Below, in pieces: positions 22,521-33,894 of a stretch of DNA of 64,000 bases. The number at the start of each line of letters is the position of its first letter. The stretch's first letter is position 1. The DNA lies in NCBI GenBank assembly GCA_958295665.1, contig OY282558.1, forward strand, positions 69,304,789 to 69,368,788. Direction: 5' to 3'. This DNA is from Tipula vernalis (lineage: Eukaryota; Arthropoda; Insecta; Diptera; Tipulidae). The notes beneath the pieces are model-generated. The model searched no databases. It worked only from the letters and a program-made list of their open reading frames with translations, and was not told the DNA's origin. A program made the position numbers and the translations under genes.

Positions 22521-23516
22521 GTTGCGGAGTTTCGGACTAGGATCCTATCCAGGGATGACTTGATGATGGGTGCAGTTTTGGAACCAGGTGTTATAAACTT
22601 CTTCACTGATGGTTCAAACGGGACGGGAAAGTCGGGGCTGGAGTGTTCTGCGAGGAACTTTTGTTAAATCACTCCTTCCGTCATCCCGACTACTGTAGCA
22701 TTTTTCAAGCTGAAGTAACTGCCATAAAGGAAGTCGTAGACAGGTTGAGGTATAATGTAATATCAGTTTGTGATATATGCATATATACGGACAGTCAGGC
22801 TGCCATTAAAGCGCTTCAATCACACCTCCTCACGTCGAAAGTAATCCAGAACTGTCTCTCATCTCTTAACGAGATGGCAGATCAGGTCAACATCCACATT
22901 TTATGGGTGCCAGGACATTTCATAAGTACAGGGAATATAAACGCCGATGAACTGACTCGACATGGTACAACGGACCACTTCTCAGAAAGCAGAAAGGATA
23001 TTGAAATGCCTCTTGCGGTATGCAAACTGCTGCTTTAGGAAGAATGACAGATGGTCAAGTATCACCTCTTGCTTAATAATTCGGCAGGTATGGCCAAGGT
23101 TGGACTTGGCGAGATCAAAACAGCTGATCTCACTTCAGCGAAGTCAGATCAGTGTGGTTGTTAAAGTGATTACGGGGCACTGTCTCATAGGAAGGCATGC
23201 GAGTAAACTTGGTGTCTTTTCGCATGACTACTTACTGTCATAGTTGCGAGGACGAAGAGGTGGAAGAGAGAGTACTTCATCTTCTTTATACCTGCCCTCG
23301 TCTACCACAAAACAGACTAAAGTTTCTAGGAGCACCCCTCTTCAAGGACCTGACGGACCTCTTTAGGATGGACGTCAGGAGTATCCAGCGCTTTGTTAAA
23401 AGCTCAAAATAGTTCCAATGAGTAGAAGGAAACAATTATTAGTGATATGGCCACGGACCATTTTTGTGTCTATGCCTGGTCCTAGTGGACCGCCACCGAA
23501 ACCTAACCTAACCTAA
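22521..23516 (+). mobile_element. LINE E: 5'-truncated RNase H/C-terminal fragment inside the foldback element
   Basis: Starts within RNase H: FFTDGSNGTGKSG, SIFQAEVTAIKEVVDR, YTDSQAAIKALQSHL and LWVPGHFIS (Asp residues of the D-E-D-D set visible). The C-terminal region follows in other frames: ITGHCLIGRHASKLGV, then CHSCEDEEVEERVLHLLYTC and NRLKFLGAPLFKDLTD, ending with a TAG at 23410-23412 and a short 3' UTR that ends in the repeat CCTAACCTAACCTAA (23502-23516) rather than poly(A). Tails of this kind are known in some insect LINEs. Two frameshifts are visible. It lies exactly where the orientation of the 163-bp units flips. Confidence 0.87.
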
Positions 23517-23521
23517 TAAAA

Positions 23522-26500
23522 GGTGGGATTTCTGGAAATCGCTCATGTAACCTCTTCGAAAAATCACGAGTTTGATAAATTGTGGATGTTCTATTGCCGA
23601 TTCTGGCTAAAGTATAACATGCACAAACGTGAAACTTGGCCAGAATACTATCCACACTTTGTTTTAATTCGATTGTTCATAAAAGGTGGGATTTCTGGAA
23701 ATCGCCCATATAACCTCTTCAAAAAATCACTATTTTGATCAATTGTGGATGTTCTATGGCCGATTCTGGCTAAAGTATAATATGCACAAACGTGAAACTT
23801 GGCCAGAATACTATCCATACTTTGTTTTAATTTGAATGATAATCAAAGGTGGGATTTCTGGAAATCGCCCATATAACCTCTTCAAAAAATCACGATTTTG
23901 ATCAATTGTGGATGTTCTATGGCCGATTCCGGCTAAAGTATAATATGCACAAACGTGAAACTTGGCCAGAATACTAACCACACTCTGTTTTCATTGGAAT
24001 GTTTATCAAAGGTGGGATTTCTGGAAATCGCCCATATAACCTCTTCAAAAAATCACGATTTTGATCAATTGTGGATGTTTAATGACTGATTCTGGCTAAA
24101 GTATAATATGCACAAACGTGAAACATGGCCAGAATACTATCCACACTTTGTTTTAATTCGATTGTTAGTAAAAGGTAGGATTTCTGGAAATCGCCCATAT
24201 AACCTCTTCAAAAAATCAAGATTTTGATCAATTGTGGATATTATATGACCGATTCTGGCTAAAGTATAATATGCACAAACGTGAAACTTGGCTAGAATAC
24301 TAACCACACTTTGTTTTAATTCGAATGTTAGTAAAAGGTAGGATTTCTGGAAATCGCCCACCTCTTCAAAAAATCAAGATTTTGATCAATTGTGTATGTT
24401 CTATGGCCGATTCTTGCTAAAGTATAATATGCACAAACCTGAAACATGGCCAGAATACTATCCACACTTTGTTTTAATTCGAATGTTAGTAAAAGTTGGG
24501 ATTGCTGGAAATCGCCCATATAATCTCTTCAAAAAATCAAGATTTTAATCAATTATGGCTGTTCTATGGCCGATTCTGGCTAAAGTATAACATGCACAAA
24601 CGTGAAACTTGGCCAGAATACTAACCATACTCTGTTTTAATTCGATTGTTAATAAAAAGTGGGATTTCTGGAAATCGCCCATATAACCTCTTCAAAAAAT
24701 CAAGATTTTGATCAATTGTGGATGTTCTATGGCCGATTCTGGCTAAAGTATAATATGCACAAACGTGAAACTTGGCCAGAATACTAACCACACTTTGTTT
24801 TAATTCGAATGTTAGTAAAAGGTGGGATTACTGGAAATCGCTTATGTAACCTCTTCAAAAAATCAAGATTTTGATAAATTGTGTATGTTCTATGGCCGAT
24901 TCTTGCTAAAGTATAATATGCACAAACGTGAAACATGGCCAGAATACTATCCACACTTTGTTTTAATTCTAATGTTAGTAAAAGTTGGGATTGCTGGAAA
25001 ACGCCCATATAATCTCTTCAAAAAATCAAGATTTTGATCAATTGTGGATGTTCTATGGCCGATTCTGGCTAAAGTATAATATGCACAAACGTGAAACTTG
25101 GCCAGAATACTATCCACACTTTGTTTTAATTCGAATGTAAGTAAAAGGTAGGATTTCTGGAAATCGCCCATATAACCTCTTCAAAAAATCAAGATTTTGA
25201 TCAATTGTGTATGTTCTATGGCCGATTCTGGCTAAATTATAATATGCACAAACGTGAAACTTGGCCAGAATACTATCCACACTTTGTTTTAATTCGAATG
25301 TTAGTAAAAGGTAGGATTTCTGGAAATTGCCCATATAACCTCTTCAAAAAATCAAGATTTTGATCAATTGTGTATGTTCTATGGCCGATTCCGGCTAAAG
25401 TATAATATGCACAAACGTGAAACTTGGCCAGAATACTAACCACACTCTGTTTTAATTTGAATGTTAATAAAAGGTGGGATTTCTGGAAATCGCCCATATA
25501 ACCTCTTCGAAAAATCACGATTTTGATCAATTGTGGATGTTCTATGACCGATTCTGGCTAAAGTATAATATGCACAAACGTGAATCTTGGCCAGAATACT
25601 AACCATACTTTGTTTTAATTCGAATGTTAGTAAAAGGTAGGATTTCTGGAAATCGCCCATATAACCTCTACAAAAAATCACGATTTTGATAAATTGTGTA
25701 TGTTCTATGGCCGATTCCGGCTAAAGTATAATATGCACAAACGTGAAACTTGGCCAGAATACTAACCATACTTTGTTTTAATTCGAATATTAGTAAAAGG
25801 TAGGATTTCTGGAAATCACCCATATAACCTCTTCGAAAAATCACGATTTTGATCAATTGTGGATGTTTTATGACCGATTCTGGCTAAAGTATAATATGAA
25901 GAAACGTGAAACTTGGCCAGAATACTATCCACACTTTGTTTTAATTCGAATGTTAGTAAAAGGTAGGATTTCTGGAAATCGCCCACCTCTTCAAAAAATC
26001 AAGATTTTGATCAATTGTGTATGTTCTATTACCAATTCTGGCTAGAGTATAATATGCACAAACGTGAAACTAAACCAGAATACTATCCACACTTTGTTTT
26101 AATTCGAATGTTAGTAAAAGGTAGGATTTCTGGAAATCGCCCATATAACCTCTTCGAAAAATCACGATTTTGATAAATTGTGGATGTTCTATGGCCGATT
26201 CCGGCTAAAGTATAATATGCACAAACGTGAAACTTGGCCAGAATACTAACCATACTTTGTTTTAATTCGAATGTTAGTAAAAGGTAGGATTTCTGGAAAT
26301 CGCCCATATAACCTCTTCGAAAAATCACGATTTTGATCAATTGTGGATGTTTTATGACCGATTCTGGCTAAAGTATAATATGAAGAAACGTGAAACTTGG
26401 CCAGAATACTAACCACACTTTGTTTTAATTCGATTGTTCATAAAAGGTGGGATTTCTGGAAATCGCTCATGTAACCTCTTCAAAAAATCTCGATTTTGAT

Positions 26501-26689
26501 AAATTGTGGATGTTCTATGGCCGATTCTGGCTAAAGTATAATATGCACAAACGTGAAACTTGGCCAGAATACTATCCACAATTTGTTTTAATTCGAATGT
26601 TAATAAAAGGTAGAATTTCTGGAAATCGCCCATATAACCTCTTCAAAAAATCACGATGTTGATCAATTGTGGATGTTCTATGGCCGATT
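23522..26689 (+). repeat. 163-bp tandem array, 19 full units plus a partial unit
   Basis: Units begin at GGTGGGATTTCTGGAAATCG or variants at 23522, 23685, 23848, 24011, 24174, 24337, 24495, 24658, 24821, 24984, 25147, 25310, 25473, 25636, 25799, 25962, 26120, 26283, 26446 and 26609. Spacing is exactly 163 bp except for two 158-bp units (24337 and 25962) that share the same 5-base deletion before CCTCTTC. Variation between units is only a few percent by eye. Each unit holds ATATAACCTCTTCAAAAAAT, TTGATCAATTGTGGATGTTC and CACAAACGTGAAACTTGGCC. The last unit runs into the right TIR. Confidence 0.95.
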
Positions 26690-26955
26690 TTGGCCAAAAT
26701 AAACTATTTTCAAGGTCAGATTAGTAACGCACAATTTTGCACAATCTTCGTACTCTGAAAAATATCTTTTATTATATAAACGGAATATATGGGATTTCTG
26801 GTATGATAATCACGTGAGAAATCCCATCCTATTTCCTAAAGCACGCTATGCACAAATTTTGTAATTACAGGCACAAAATTGCACAATCCCAATGGTCCGA
26901 ATTATATGAAGAAATCTTGGGTTTTCTTAAATGGGATTTCTGGTGTGATGTACAC
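26690..26955 (-). repeat. Right unique TIR of the foldback element
   Basis: Reverse complement of the left TIR. It contains an internal hairpin near 26788-26826 with exact 11-base arms ATGGGATTTCT / AGAAATCCCAT around CACGTG-type sequence. Confidence 0.85.
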
Positions 26956-26964
26956 AATTAATCC
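26956..26964 (+). repeat. Right 9-bp target-site duplication AATTAATCC
   Basis: Exact copy of 22064-22072, abutting the right terminus. Confidence 0.75.
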
Positions 26965-29014
26965 ATCATAAGCGATGAATTCCTGTGTACACAAAAAATG
27001 TCGATGACTAACTACGATGACTGCATCGACAGCCACCTCGATGATATAATAATGCTATCCGCAATGAAATAGCATTTAGTAATTTGTGTTATATTAAAAC
27101 AAACGACGAACACTGGATACAGCACCCGCAATTCGATGATGCACAAAAACTGGATACGTGCAAATATTGCCCTGACTACCAATACATCGTTTGATTTTCC
27201 TCTTGGTGCCATTAAATATCATTCCATGTACAATCACTGCTAGGCGTGAACATATTTTATTATAACTTTCTTCGAACATAACATTTTCAACATTTCTGGT
27301 AATTTGTCTTAAACAGAAAATTTATTACAAGAAAATTTCCATTCCGCTCAATTCCCCTCAAACACAATGCACAAAAATGTGCGGCTAATTGTATAAAATG
27401 CTTTTTACATTAAAATGCTTATTTTATACTATACATACCTAATTAGCTAAGTCAAAAATTAATTAAAACAATTGTACACCAATTAATTTTGACAATTTTC
27501 TGTTGTGCATAAATTCTACGAAAAAAAAAAAAATTAAATTTCATTAACGGAACACTTTCCCAGAACAATTAATTTTGACATAAAAATCGCGTGCTGAATA
27601 TAATTATATCCCCATATACAGTGATAGTCCACACACATAATATAGACGAGAATTAACGTCTAGCCACGATTGTTATCAATACAATAACAAGATAACACAA
27701 AATAGTTATGTTTTATTGTCGGGCGTAATCATTCATTTCAAAGCGAGATTTGTTTGTGTAAAAACGAAATAAGCAAAAATTTCCAGCATCGATTCAGAGC
27801 GGACAAAAAAACCCCAAATTTAAAAGTTTCTGTTTTATCTGCGTTATAACAATATAACAAAGACAAAAAAATGTATCATCTGACTTTGAATGGGGTAAAT
27901 CTAAACACTTACTTGCAATTTTTTTTTTATAGCGTTCTAAGTCTAAAAAACCTACACACTAACTATTTGCAAACATATGTAGGTATGTGCCTCTCCATAA
28001 GTATTTTATAACACTTCGAGATAAACAAAAAAAAAATAAAAATTATTAATTGAACATTAAAAATGTAGGGTGGCGTTAGGTTAAAGTTCATCGCACCATA
28101 TTATGTATCTATATACACAACAAATATAAATTACTTGTCTAAACAAAGTTTAAATGTGTATGGGCATCTCATAGCCCCAATCGAGCGAATAAACTAAAGT
28201 ATTGTTCCGAGAAATGTATTCAAGATTTCAAGGTTTTTTCAATTCTTCTGCACAAGTAAGTGTACATAATGTCTCAAAGATGAGATTAAATTTCTTCAGT
28301 GTCACATTTTTTTTTTTAGATATACTAAATCAAATTAGGTCATAAAAAATTGATTCAATTTTTTTATTATCATTATATGTATATAGCGCAGGAATGTAGG
28401 TCATCTATTTATTTTTAATTTATCAACCACGATATGTCGAATCAAGGAGGTATATACATATATATGAGCCGAGGTAATTAGAGTTTGTGTTTGTTCGCGC
28501 GTAAGAAATTTTTTTCGGAAAATACCGAAAAATTACGTCATGCTTGTAAACTGATCCAACATAATGTTTTTATTGTTGTATATGACTTTATCAACAGAAG
28601 AATTGTTACCATTATTTATTCGCCCACCATTTTCTGTGTTGCTTTGCTTTAGGAATTAAAATTTTTGTCTATATCGAATTTTTTGCCAGGCGACCTCATG
28701 ACGCAAGCAATGCGGTGAGAGAAGTCTTAATTGGATATTAAAGTAATTTTATTTTGTGTATTTAATTATCAATTAAAAATTATCTCAAATGATAGGTATT
28801 TTTACGTTTTGATTTGTGGGATGTTGGATTTACTTCTAATATTAATGGGAGATATATGAAAGTTTGAGGATTTTCAGTTCGTAGTATTTTTATATTGCAA
28901 TGGCGATTTTTCACGGGGAATATTTTGAGCTCCCAACATTTTTGGAATTCATATCGTGATCTTAAAAATCATATTTTTAAGAACAAGAATCATAAAACTA
29001 TTGCCAATCTCACT
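26965..29014. other. No gene recognised; AT-rich intergenic DNA
   Basis: Two overlapping minus-strand ORFs near 27012-27279 have no known motif. The rest is AT-rich with several poly(A)/poly(T) runs. Confidence 0.5.
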
Positions 29015-31790
29015 ATAAAAAGCATTCATATACAGATGTCAACTTTAAAGGGTAACTAAAAATTCATGATCGACCACAAATTTATTTGGACAACACGTCT
29101 CTAATTTAGTCAACCGAAAACCAGAATTTAAAGTAATTTGTGAAGTTGGTAAATTTAATATATTTCAAAAAATTAGTAAAACTCACAAAATGTATTTAAT
29201 TCATTGTAAAAATTCTGTATAAATTCATCAAATTCACAAGATTCATAAATTTATACAACATAAAATTTGTAAAGTTCATAAAATTGGAAAGTTTATAAAA
29301 TTCACAAAACTAACTAAAATTCGGGATCAGGACTAACGAAATGCTATAAAAGGCTTAGTGAGGAGGATAAAAATTTCTAAATACATCAATCCGAAAAATC
29401 ATAAATATAAATTGACACGACAAGAATTCAGAAAATTTAAAAAATTCATAAAGTTTTCCAAAATTTATAAAACTTTGTTAATTTTATGAATTTTGAAAAC
29501 TTTGTGAATTTTACCAATTCTATGAAAGAAAAATTCCGAAAATTTATAAAATAGTTCATAAAATTTATGAAATCCCTGAAAAAAAAAATCGTAAACTTGA
29601 AAAAATTTACAAAATTCTAAAAAATTATAAAACTTGTAAAATTTACAAATGGATATAATACATGAAACCGTTAAAATTTGGAAATTTCATAAAACCCATG
29701 TTGAATTTCATCAAAAGAACGATTCATAAATTTGAAAAGATCATAAAATTAACAAAATTCGTAAAATTAGTAAGGTTCATAGAAAATTTAGAAAATTCAT
29801 TAAAGAAACTCAAAAATTTCAGTAAATTCATGAAATTTATATGATTCATAAATGTACACATACGACAAAAAATTTACGAAGATCATAAAATTTATAAAAC
29901 TGATAATGTAAAATTGCTAATATTCCGAAAATTCATAAATTTAATAAATTGGCAAAATCTTAAATACATGCATTTGTAAAGATCATAACAATAATAAGAT
30001 TCACATAATTCATAAAATTCACAAACTTCATTAAACTCACTAAATTTATAACTATATGACTTAAAACGATTTGCAAAGTTCATAGAAATTAAAAAATTCA
30101 TAAGGTCCCTTTAAATTCTAAATATCAAGATTTATATAGTTCTTATGGCTCTCTACCTTATTTTCGTAACGGTTTAGAAGGCAAAAATTAATTTGACATA
30201 AATAAAAATTTAAAGCAATAAAAAAGGTTTTCCTATAATGATTTATTAAATAAAATGATTTAGCTGTACATAGCGCAAATTTTAAACTGTCAATATTTGC
30301 AATTGCCTTGCGTTAAAGCGATTAAATTTGTGACGAAACATTTGTAATAGATATTTTTTGCAATGAAAATTTTTGTTTGCGATCCATCTTAAATTTTTCC
30401 GTTTGCGAAATATTTATGCTGCTATATTTTGGATAGATATATTATTGGATTGCGACAAAACTACTTCCATATTTTTGCAGCGATATTTTTTTTTTGTGAA
30501 AATGAGGTAGGCTTCCAAGTCGTATAGTTCACAAAATTCATAAAATTCAAAAAATTATTATAAATTTTGGCGATTTACATAAAATTGATATAATTCCGAT
30601 AGTTGATAAATGTAATAAATTCCAAGACTATAATATCTCATACACTATAAAATTCAGAATTTTCATTATATTTATGAAATTCATAGGACTCATAAATTTT
30701 AAAAACATAGAATTTGTAAAGTTCATAAAACCCCAAAAAAAACTCACAAAATTTATATAATCCAGCGAATTGACAAAATATAGAAAGTTCATAAAATTGA
30801 AAAATTAAAAGTAAAAATTTACGATTTACAAAAAATTGTTATATTCTGAATTCATTAAATCTATAAGATTTGATCAATCTGTTATTTTTATAATTTTCGG
30901 AATTTCATTAATTTTATAAAATCTAGAAAATTATAATTTAATAAATTGACAATAACATACATTCGTACAATTTGTAAAGTTCATTTAACTAATAAAATTT
31001 AGGGAAAATAAATAAATTTCTTAAAACTGATAAATTGACAGGTCATAAATTAAATAAAATTTATAAGTTCCCAAATTCATAAAAGTAACCAAAATTTATG
31101 TATTTCATACAGGTCATAAATTTCAGAAGTTTCATAAAATTTATGAAATTCCTAAAACCTATAAATATATACGACATAAAATTTGTGAAGTTCATAAAAC
31201 TAACAAAACTCACCAAATTTGTTTGGTTCATCGAATTCACAAAATTAAGAAAGTTCATAGAACCTTGCAAATAATAGAGGTCTAAAATATTATATCTATT
31301 TTCTAGAAATTTTGCAAATTCGGAAATTCTATAAAATTTATAAAAGTTAAGAAAATTGGTCAAGTTCATAAATTTAATTAAACTCCCAAAAATTCAGAAA
31401 TATTATGAAATTCAAAAGAATCATAAATTTATACAACATAAAACTTATAATGTTCGTGTTATTCATAAAATTATCAAAATTTATCTATTTCATAAAATTC
31501 ATAAAATTGAGAAAGGTCAGAAAATTAATGAAATTTTAAGATTCATAGAATTCAAAAAGTAAATGTAAAAACGGACGATTTCCATAAAATTGATATAATT
31601 CCGAAATCATAAAACCTCTAAAGTTTTCGGAATTTTCGAGATTTTATCAATTTTTTAAAATTCCGAAAATTATAAGATTAATAAATTGGCAAAAACTTCA
31701 TACAATTTGTATAGTTCAAAAATTCATAAAATTAACAAAATTCAGAAATTTCATAAAATTCGTACCGTCGTACACTTTTTTACATATAAC
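29015..31790 (+). repeat. Large dispersed repeat, copy 1, dominated by a 9-bp degenerate satellite
   Basis: Begins ATAAAAAGCATTCATATACA and includes CATGATCGACCACAAATTTA, GGGATCAGGACTAA and ATGATTTAGCTGTACATAG landmarks, all repeated in order in the copy starting at 43243. Between landmarks lie long runs of a 9-bp unit TTCATAAAA with variants such as TTCACAAAA, TTAACAAAA and TTTATAAAA. No protein-coding function is apparent. Confidence 0.85.
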
Positions 31791-32194
31791 AAAATCGAGG
31801 GATGGAAAAGGAATGTTAGCAACAAAGACTCAACCCGATTCCAGACACCTAAGTAGTTGATAGTTAGTAAATTTGTTGGTAATATATTTTTTAGTAATTT
31901 ATTTAACACAAGACAATACAATTTGAAGTTCATCTGCTGCTCCAACTACTGTAAGGTTGTTTCAGGTTCTTCAAGAAATTCCTAAATTTAAAATATGCAT
32001 TAATTCTTAATAATAACTATTTTAAAATTAATTAAGAATAAATTTGAATTTCTGAAATAAATTATAGATCAATCCCTATGTACCACAAATAAATCACCAT
32101 TAATAGTTTGACAATCATTTAACCAACTACCATCGGGCCATCGTGCTCTCATAAACCAGTTTAACTAACCAATATAAATACTAATACCAAAACC

Positions 32195-32458
32195 AAAATC
32201 TTCTACAATAAAAGTCATGAAAATTCCATGCATATGAAATAAAAAAAATCAGGTTCTATGTGTATTGGTGTATATTTGGCATCACTAAATTTATATCTGT
32301 TAGTTAACTAAGTATAAAGGTGTTGGTGTAGAAACAAGAAAAAAAAAATCAAATTTACGTTGAATTGTTAGTGTAACTAATACAGCCAAATCTAGTTGAA
32401 TCAATAAATATATTTGTCTGTAAAAGAGAGTTTCATGACTTTTATTATAGAAGATTTT
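32195..32458. repeat. 28-bp inverted repeat with ~208-bp spacer
   Basis: AAAATCTTCTACAATAAAAG then TCATGAAA at 32195-32222 is matched in reverse complement at 32431-32458 with one mismatch in 28. Could be a small nonautonomous element; target duplications were not found. Confidence 0.6.
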
Positions 32459-33265
32459 CCCAAAACTATCATTAAGAATTATACCAATAAGTATGAACAT
32501 TAACACCAATACCAACACCCACTTCAATACCAATACCAACCTCAACCATAATATTAAGAAATATGAATAATTCAACATCAACAATAAAAATTCTAAGGGA
32601 ATGTTTAAAAATTTTAAATTGCTAAGTTATAACACAAAATACTTAACCAGATGAACAACTTTCACGTAAACAAAATGTAGCTGAAATAAAATACACAAAT
32701 TTTAAAGGGGAAATGTTTGTAACTCGAACGAAAGGCTATATAAGATCATCCAAAAATTAATTATCTCTTTTCTTCCTACAGCATTTAGATTACGAAAAAA
32801 AAAATCGAAGGAATCTATAGAAACGAAAAGCAAAAAATAACTAAAAACATAAACAATGTACAAGAGGCGAAAATAAAATAAAATCTATTTGTGCATTTTG
32901 CGTTAGTATTAAAAAATTTCGATTTTAAAAATCTTGGTTTTGCTGACGAAAATTTTTTTTTTTTAAATTTTAGTTTTTATTTTGCTATTAACGGTTATTG
33001 GATGGTTTTTAATATTTTTAGTTAATTAAATTTGCTGATATTTTTGGGAGCGTATGAAATTACGATTCTCAAAATCTTGATGTTATCAAAATGGTGGCTT
33101 TTAGAAAATCTCATTTTTTGGAAAACTTTAAAATTGAATTCCCCATTTTCCAGAATTTATAATTTTCAGTTATTTTCATTTTAAAATGAAAAATCCCGAT
33201 TTTTCAGAATTTAGAAAAAGTATGATTTTAAAAACCAAGATTTTTCAACCAAGATTTAGTATTCA

Positions 33266-33335
33266 ACCACACATACACATACACATGTACACACACACAT
33301 ATATACACACACCTACATACACATAAACACACAAA
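33266..33335 (+). repeat. (CA)n-rich microsatellite
   Basis: Imperfect ACACAC/ACATAC run with interruptions. Confidence 0.85.
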
Positions 33336-33639
33336 TTCGCAATCCGTAACAAGAGAGATACATAATCGCAAACGATATAAATCCTGATCTCAAAACCTTG
33401 ATTTTGAAAATTAAAATTTTATTAAAATTTATTAAAATTTATTTTTCAAAACCGAGCTTTTGAGAACCGAGATTTTCAAAATCGAGATTTTGAAAACCGA
33501 AATGTTGAAAACATGATGAGATTATGTAGCCAACCCATTTAATACAACTCGTATGCTAGATAAACAAAATAATAAAAACGATAATTATTTTATTGAGCAT
33601 AAGGAAATGATAATGAAATTGAACGAATTTGAATGAAAG

Positions 33640-33894
33640 GGGGCCCTATTTTCGAATTCCACATCCATTTTCCACATGCGGACATCTGTCAAAATTCATC
33701 AAAACGCTCGGAAATTGTAATTCGTATATTAAGACACATGGGGCAGGACATTATCCTATATGGGGAATTTCTACCACCTGCTTATTTATACCCATTCGGA
33801 AATATTCCCTTAGTACCTAAAAACTTCATTTTTTATTAATTTTGACAGATGTCCACATGTGGAAAATGGATGTGGAATTCGAGAATAGGGCCCC
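33640..33894. mobile_element. MITE with ~58-bp terminal inverted repeats
   Basis: A 255-bp unit. The left end reads GGGGCCCTATTTTCGAATTC then CACATCCATTTTCCACATG and GACATCTGTCAAAATT. The right end is its reverse complement with three differences in about 58 bases. There is no coding capacity; the two ORFs inside are shadows. The G-rich GGGGCCC terminus is compatible with a PIF/Harbinger-like family, but no clear 3-bp or other target duplication could be defined, so the superfamily is left open. Confidence 0.8.

Larger units (their letters stand above)
22073..26955. mobile_element. Foldback-type element: long TIRs, 163-bp tandem array, 9-bp TSD
   Basis: A 4.88-kb element whose two ends are long inverted repeats of each other (about 268 bp of unique TIR each, 22073-22340 and 26690-26955, plus repeat-unit sequence further in). 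The terminal bases are GGGTCCATCACACCAG on the left and GTGTACATCACACCAG on the right (reverse complement). The inner part is a 163-bp repeat, about one inverted unit on the left and about 19.5 units on the right, with a LINE fragment between the two orientations. No transposase is present. Nine-bp duplications and long TIRs with internal tandem repeats are features known for Foldback/Mutator-like elements, so mobilisation in trans by such a transposase is the inference. hAT (8-bp duplication) is less likely. Confidence 0.75.
31791..33639. other. No gene recognised; short inverted repeat and simple repeats
   Basis: Holds the inverted pair 32195-32222 / 32431-32458, a degenerate ACCAATACCAACACC tract near 32480-32555, a (CA)n microsatellite at about 33266-33335, and a degenerate GAGATTTTGAAAACC tract near 33400-33510. 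Confidence 0.5.

Noticed and set aside
24137..26662. Many overlapping ~74-codon ORFs on both strands with near-identical peptides (FELKQSVVSILAKFHVC and similar)
   Set aside because: They are readings through the 163-bp array. The unit length is not a multiple of three, each ORF runs into the next unit in a new frame, and stops recur at the same unit position.
23522..26689. CRISPR-like array
   Set aside because: The whole 163-bp unit is repeated with no alternating unique spacers, and the DNA is eukaryotic.
27012..27279. Two overlapping minus-strand ORFs of 61-66 codons
   Set aside because: No motif or supporting context; composition like surrounding DNA.
32300..32584. Leucine/valine-rich minus ORF resembling a membrane segment
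   Set aside because: Generated by the degenerate ACCAATACC repeat.
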